Source: Sphaerospermopsis kisseleviana NIES-73
GTDB lineage: Bacteria; Cyanobacteriota; Cyanobacteriia; Cyanobacteriales; Nostocaceae
Reading direction: 5' to 3'
Length of the DNA: 64,000 nt
NCBI RefSeq assembly: GCF_002368075.1
Contig: NZ_AP018314.1
Span: 2,591,220-2,655,219, forward strand
The notes beneath the pieces were generated by a model. The model saw nothing but the letters and a program-made list of their open reading frames with translations. It searched no databases and was not told the DNA's origin. Both the position numbers and the translations under genes were made by a program. How positions within the stretch are numbered: the first letter of the stretch is position 1; each line of letters starts with the position of its first letter. Below, piece after piece: positions 62,982 to 64,000 of this stretch.

Positions 62982-63980
62982 ATGATAACTTCCCCGGCTG
63001 CTGGAAACGTCTGTAAGATTTCTGCTTTGACTACAAATAAACAGCAAACAACTAATTCTGTTGATAGTGAAGTAATTTACTTACCCGGTACTGATTGTGT
63101 AATTAAAACCCAGGCTTCTTTATCAGCATTTACTTCCTACAGAGTTGGAGGAGAAGCCCAATGGTACGTTGCTCCACGCAACTTAGAAGCATTACAAGCA
63201 AGTATTGAGTACGCAAAAGAACAAGATTTACCAATAACAATCCTGGGAGCAGGTTCTAATTTGTTGGTCAGCGATCAAGGTATACCAGGCTTAGTGATTG
63301 CTACTCGTCATTTCCGTTCCAAGCACTTCGACCTAGAAACAGGTCAATTAACTGTCGCCGCAGGCGAATCTATTCCTAGCTTGGCATGGGAAGCCGCAGA
63401 ATTGGGATGGGAAGGGTTAGAATGGGCTGTGGGTATTCCGGGAACTGTTGGTGGTGCAGTTGTGATGAATGCAGGGGCGCATAATAGCTGTATTGCAGAT
63501 ATGTTGGTGAGCGCGGAATTGCTCTCTCCTGATGGTACATTAGAAACTCTCACCCCAGCGGAATTAGGTTACAAATATCGGACTTCATTATTGCAAGGGG
63601 GAAAACGGATAGTTACTCAAGCAACCTTGCAACTTCAACCCGGTGCAGATCCAGCACAAGTTATAGCTACAACCAAACAACATAAACAACATCGCCTTTC
63701 TACCCAACCTTATAATTTTCCCAGTTGTGGCAGTGTTTTCCGCAATCCTAAGCCTTACACTGCTGGATGGTTAATTGAACAAGCTGGTTTAAAAGGCTAT
63801 CAAATCGGTGGAGCGCAAGTTGCACAACTTCATGCCAATTTTATCGTTAATCGTGGTGGAGCTAAAGCCAGCGATATTTTCTGTCTCATTAATCATATTC
63901 AACGTGAAGTACAAGAACGTTGGTCAATTTGGTTAGAGCCAGAGGTTAAAATGATTGGCGAGTTTCAAGCAGTTTGTTGA
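62982..63980 (+). CDS. murB: UDP-N-acetylenolpyruvoylglucosamine reductase
   Basis: FAD-dependent reductase that completes UDP-MurNAc synthesis, 332 residues. FAD-binding motifs: [29 protein letters not shown] and [20 protein letters not shown]. The catalytic serine lies in [11 protein letters not shown], the substrate contact in [19 protein letters not shown] and the terminal Glu in [10 protein letters not shown]. This is the short (type II-like) form. The first 40 residues before [11 protein letters not shown] are variable and Thr/Asn/Gln-rich, longer than needed for the fold. It is probably co-transcribed with murC. The stop codon is at 63978-63980. Confidence 0.96.
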   Translation: MITSPAAGNVCKISALTTNKQQTTNSVDSEVIYLPGTDCVIKTQASLSAFTSYRVGGEAQWYVAPRNLEALQASIEYAKEQDLPITILGAGSNLLVSDQGIPGLVIATRHFRSKHFDLETGQLTVAAGESIPSLAWEAAELGWEGLEWAVGIPGTVGGAVVMNAGAHNSCIADMLVSAELLSPDGTLETLTPAELGYKYRTSLLQGGKRIVTQATLQLQPGADPAQVIATTKQHKQHRLSTQPYNFPSCGSVFRNPKPYTAGWLIEQAGLKGYQIGGAQVAQLHANFIVNRGGAKASDIFCLINHIQREVQERWSIWLEPEVKMIGEFQAVC

Positions 63981-64000
63981 TAGGGGACTGGGGACTGGTG
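63981..64000 (+). repeat. GGGGACT heptamers at window end
   Basis: GGGGACTGGGGACTGGTG follows the murB stop directly and runs out of the window. Confidence 0.75.

Overview
The window is a low-GC stretch of a cyanobacterial chromosome, almost certainly from a filamentous Nostocales species (Anabaena/Nostoc/Dolichospermum type). The evidence is a phycobilisome-degradation protein NblA, a one-helix high-light-inducible protein, two cytochrome c6 genes, the Calvin-cycle GAPDH Gap2, the sigma factors SigA and SigC-like, many HIP1 octamers (GCGATCGC), and intergenic short tandem heptamer repeats (CCCCAGT, CCAATCA and relatives) typical of heterocyst-forming cyanobacteria. I see no tRNA, rRNA, CRISPR array, prophage or intact transposase gene.

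Layout. 1-8.1 kb: 3' part of a CCA-adding enzyme, a small conserved cyanobacterial protein, an ABC1 kinase followed 18 nt later by a PP2C phosphatase, nblA, then a decayed accessory patch (transporter relic, ribbon-helix-helix antitoxin with a clear operator, chimeric toxin gene). 8.3-24.3 kb: anmK and a potassium island, with two complete kdp operons pointing away from each other (kdpABCD on the minus strand, kdpABFCD on the plus strand). A histidine kinase and a NarL-type regulator lie between them. Both KdpD proteins lack the kinase half and no kdpE is present. 24.5-31.4 kb: priA, a group 2 sigma factor, a GNAT acetyltransferase and tandem cytochrome c6 genes. 31.5-40.2 kb: a TonB-like protein, a TonB-dependent outer-membrane receptor, a MacAB-type efflux operon and a TetR regulator. 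40.4-49.8 kb: TPR protein, CheY-like regulator, gyrA-type subunit, Hlip, sigA after a 1.46-kb leader, and gyrB. 50-64 kb: miaA, a GIDE-like membrane protein, a higBA toxin-antitoxin pair, a manganese (yybP-ykoY) riboswitch with a consensus promoter in front of an UPF0016 Mn exporter, two proteins of unknown role, a DUF39 homocysteine-biosynthesis protein, thiL, gap2, nadD, murC and murB.

How the genes work together. The kdp island should provide high-affinity K+ uptake, with the truncated KdpD proteins possibly signalling through the central kinase/regulator pair. The petJ-petJ-tonB-receptor block looks like a metal-limitation module. The riboswitch/exporter pair controls Mn. murC, murB and anmK serve cell-wall synthesis and recycling.

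The most unusual features are the dispersed repeats. Miniature inverted-repeat elements occur in several families, one as an inverted pair enclosing the kdp-island histidine kinase and encoding its last residues. Intergenic heptamer-type repeats have also entered the reading frames of priA, anmK and thiL without breaking them. All assignments come from reading the sequence; no database search was run.
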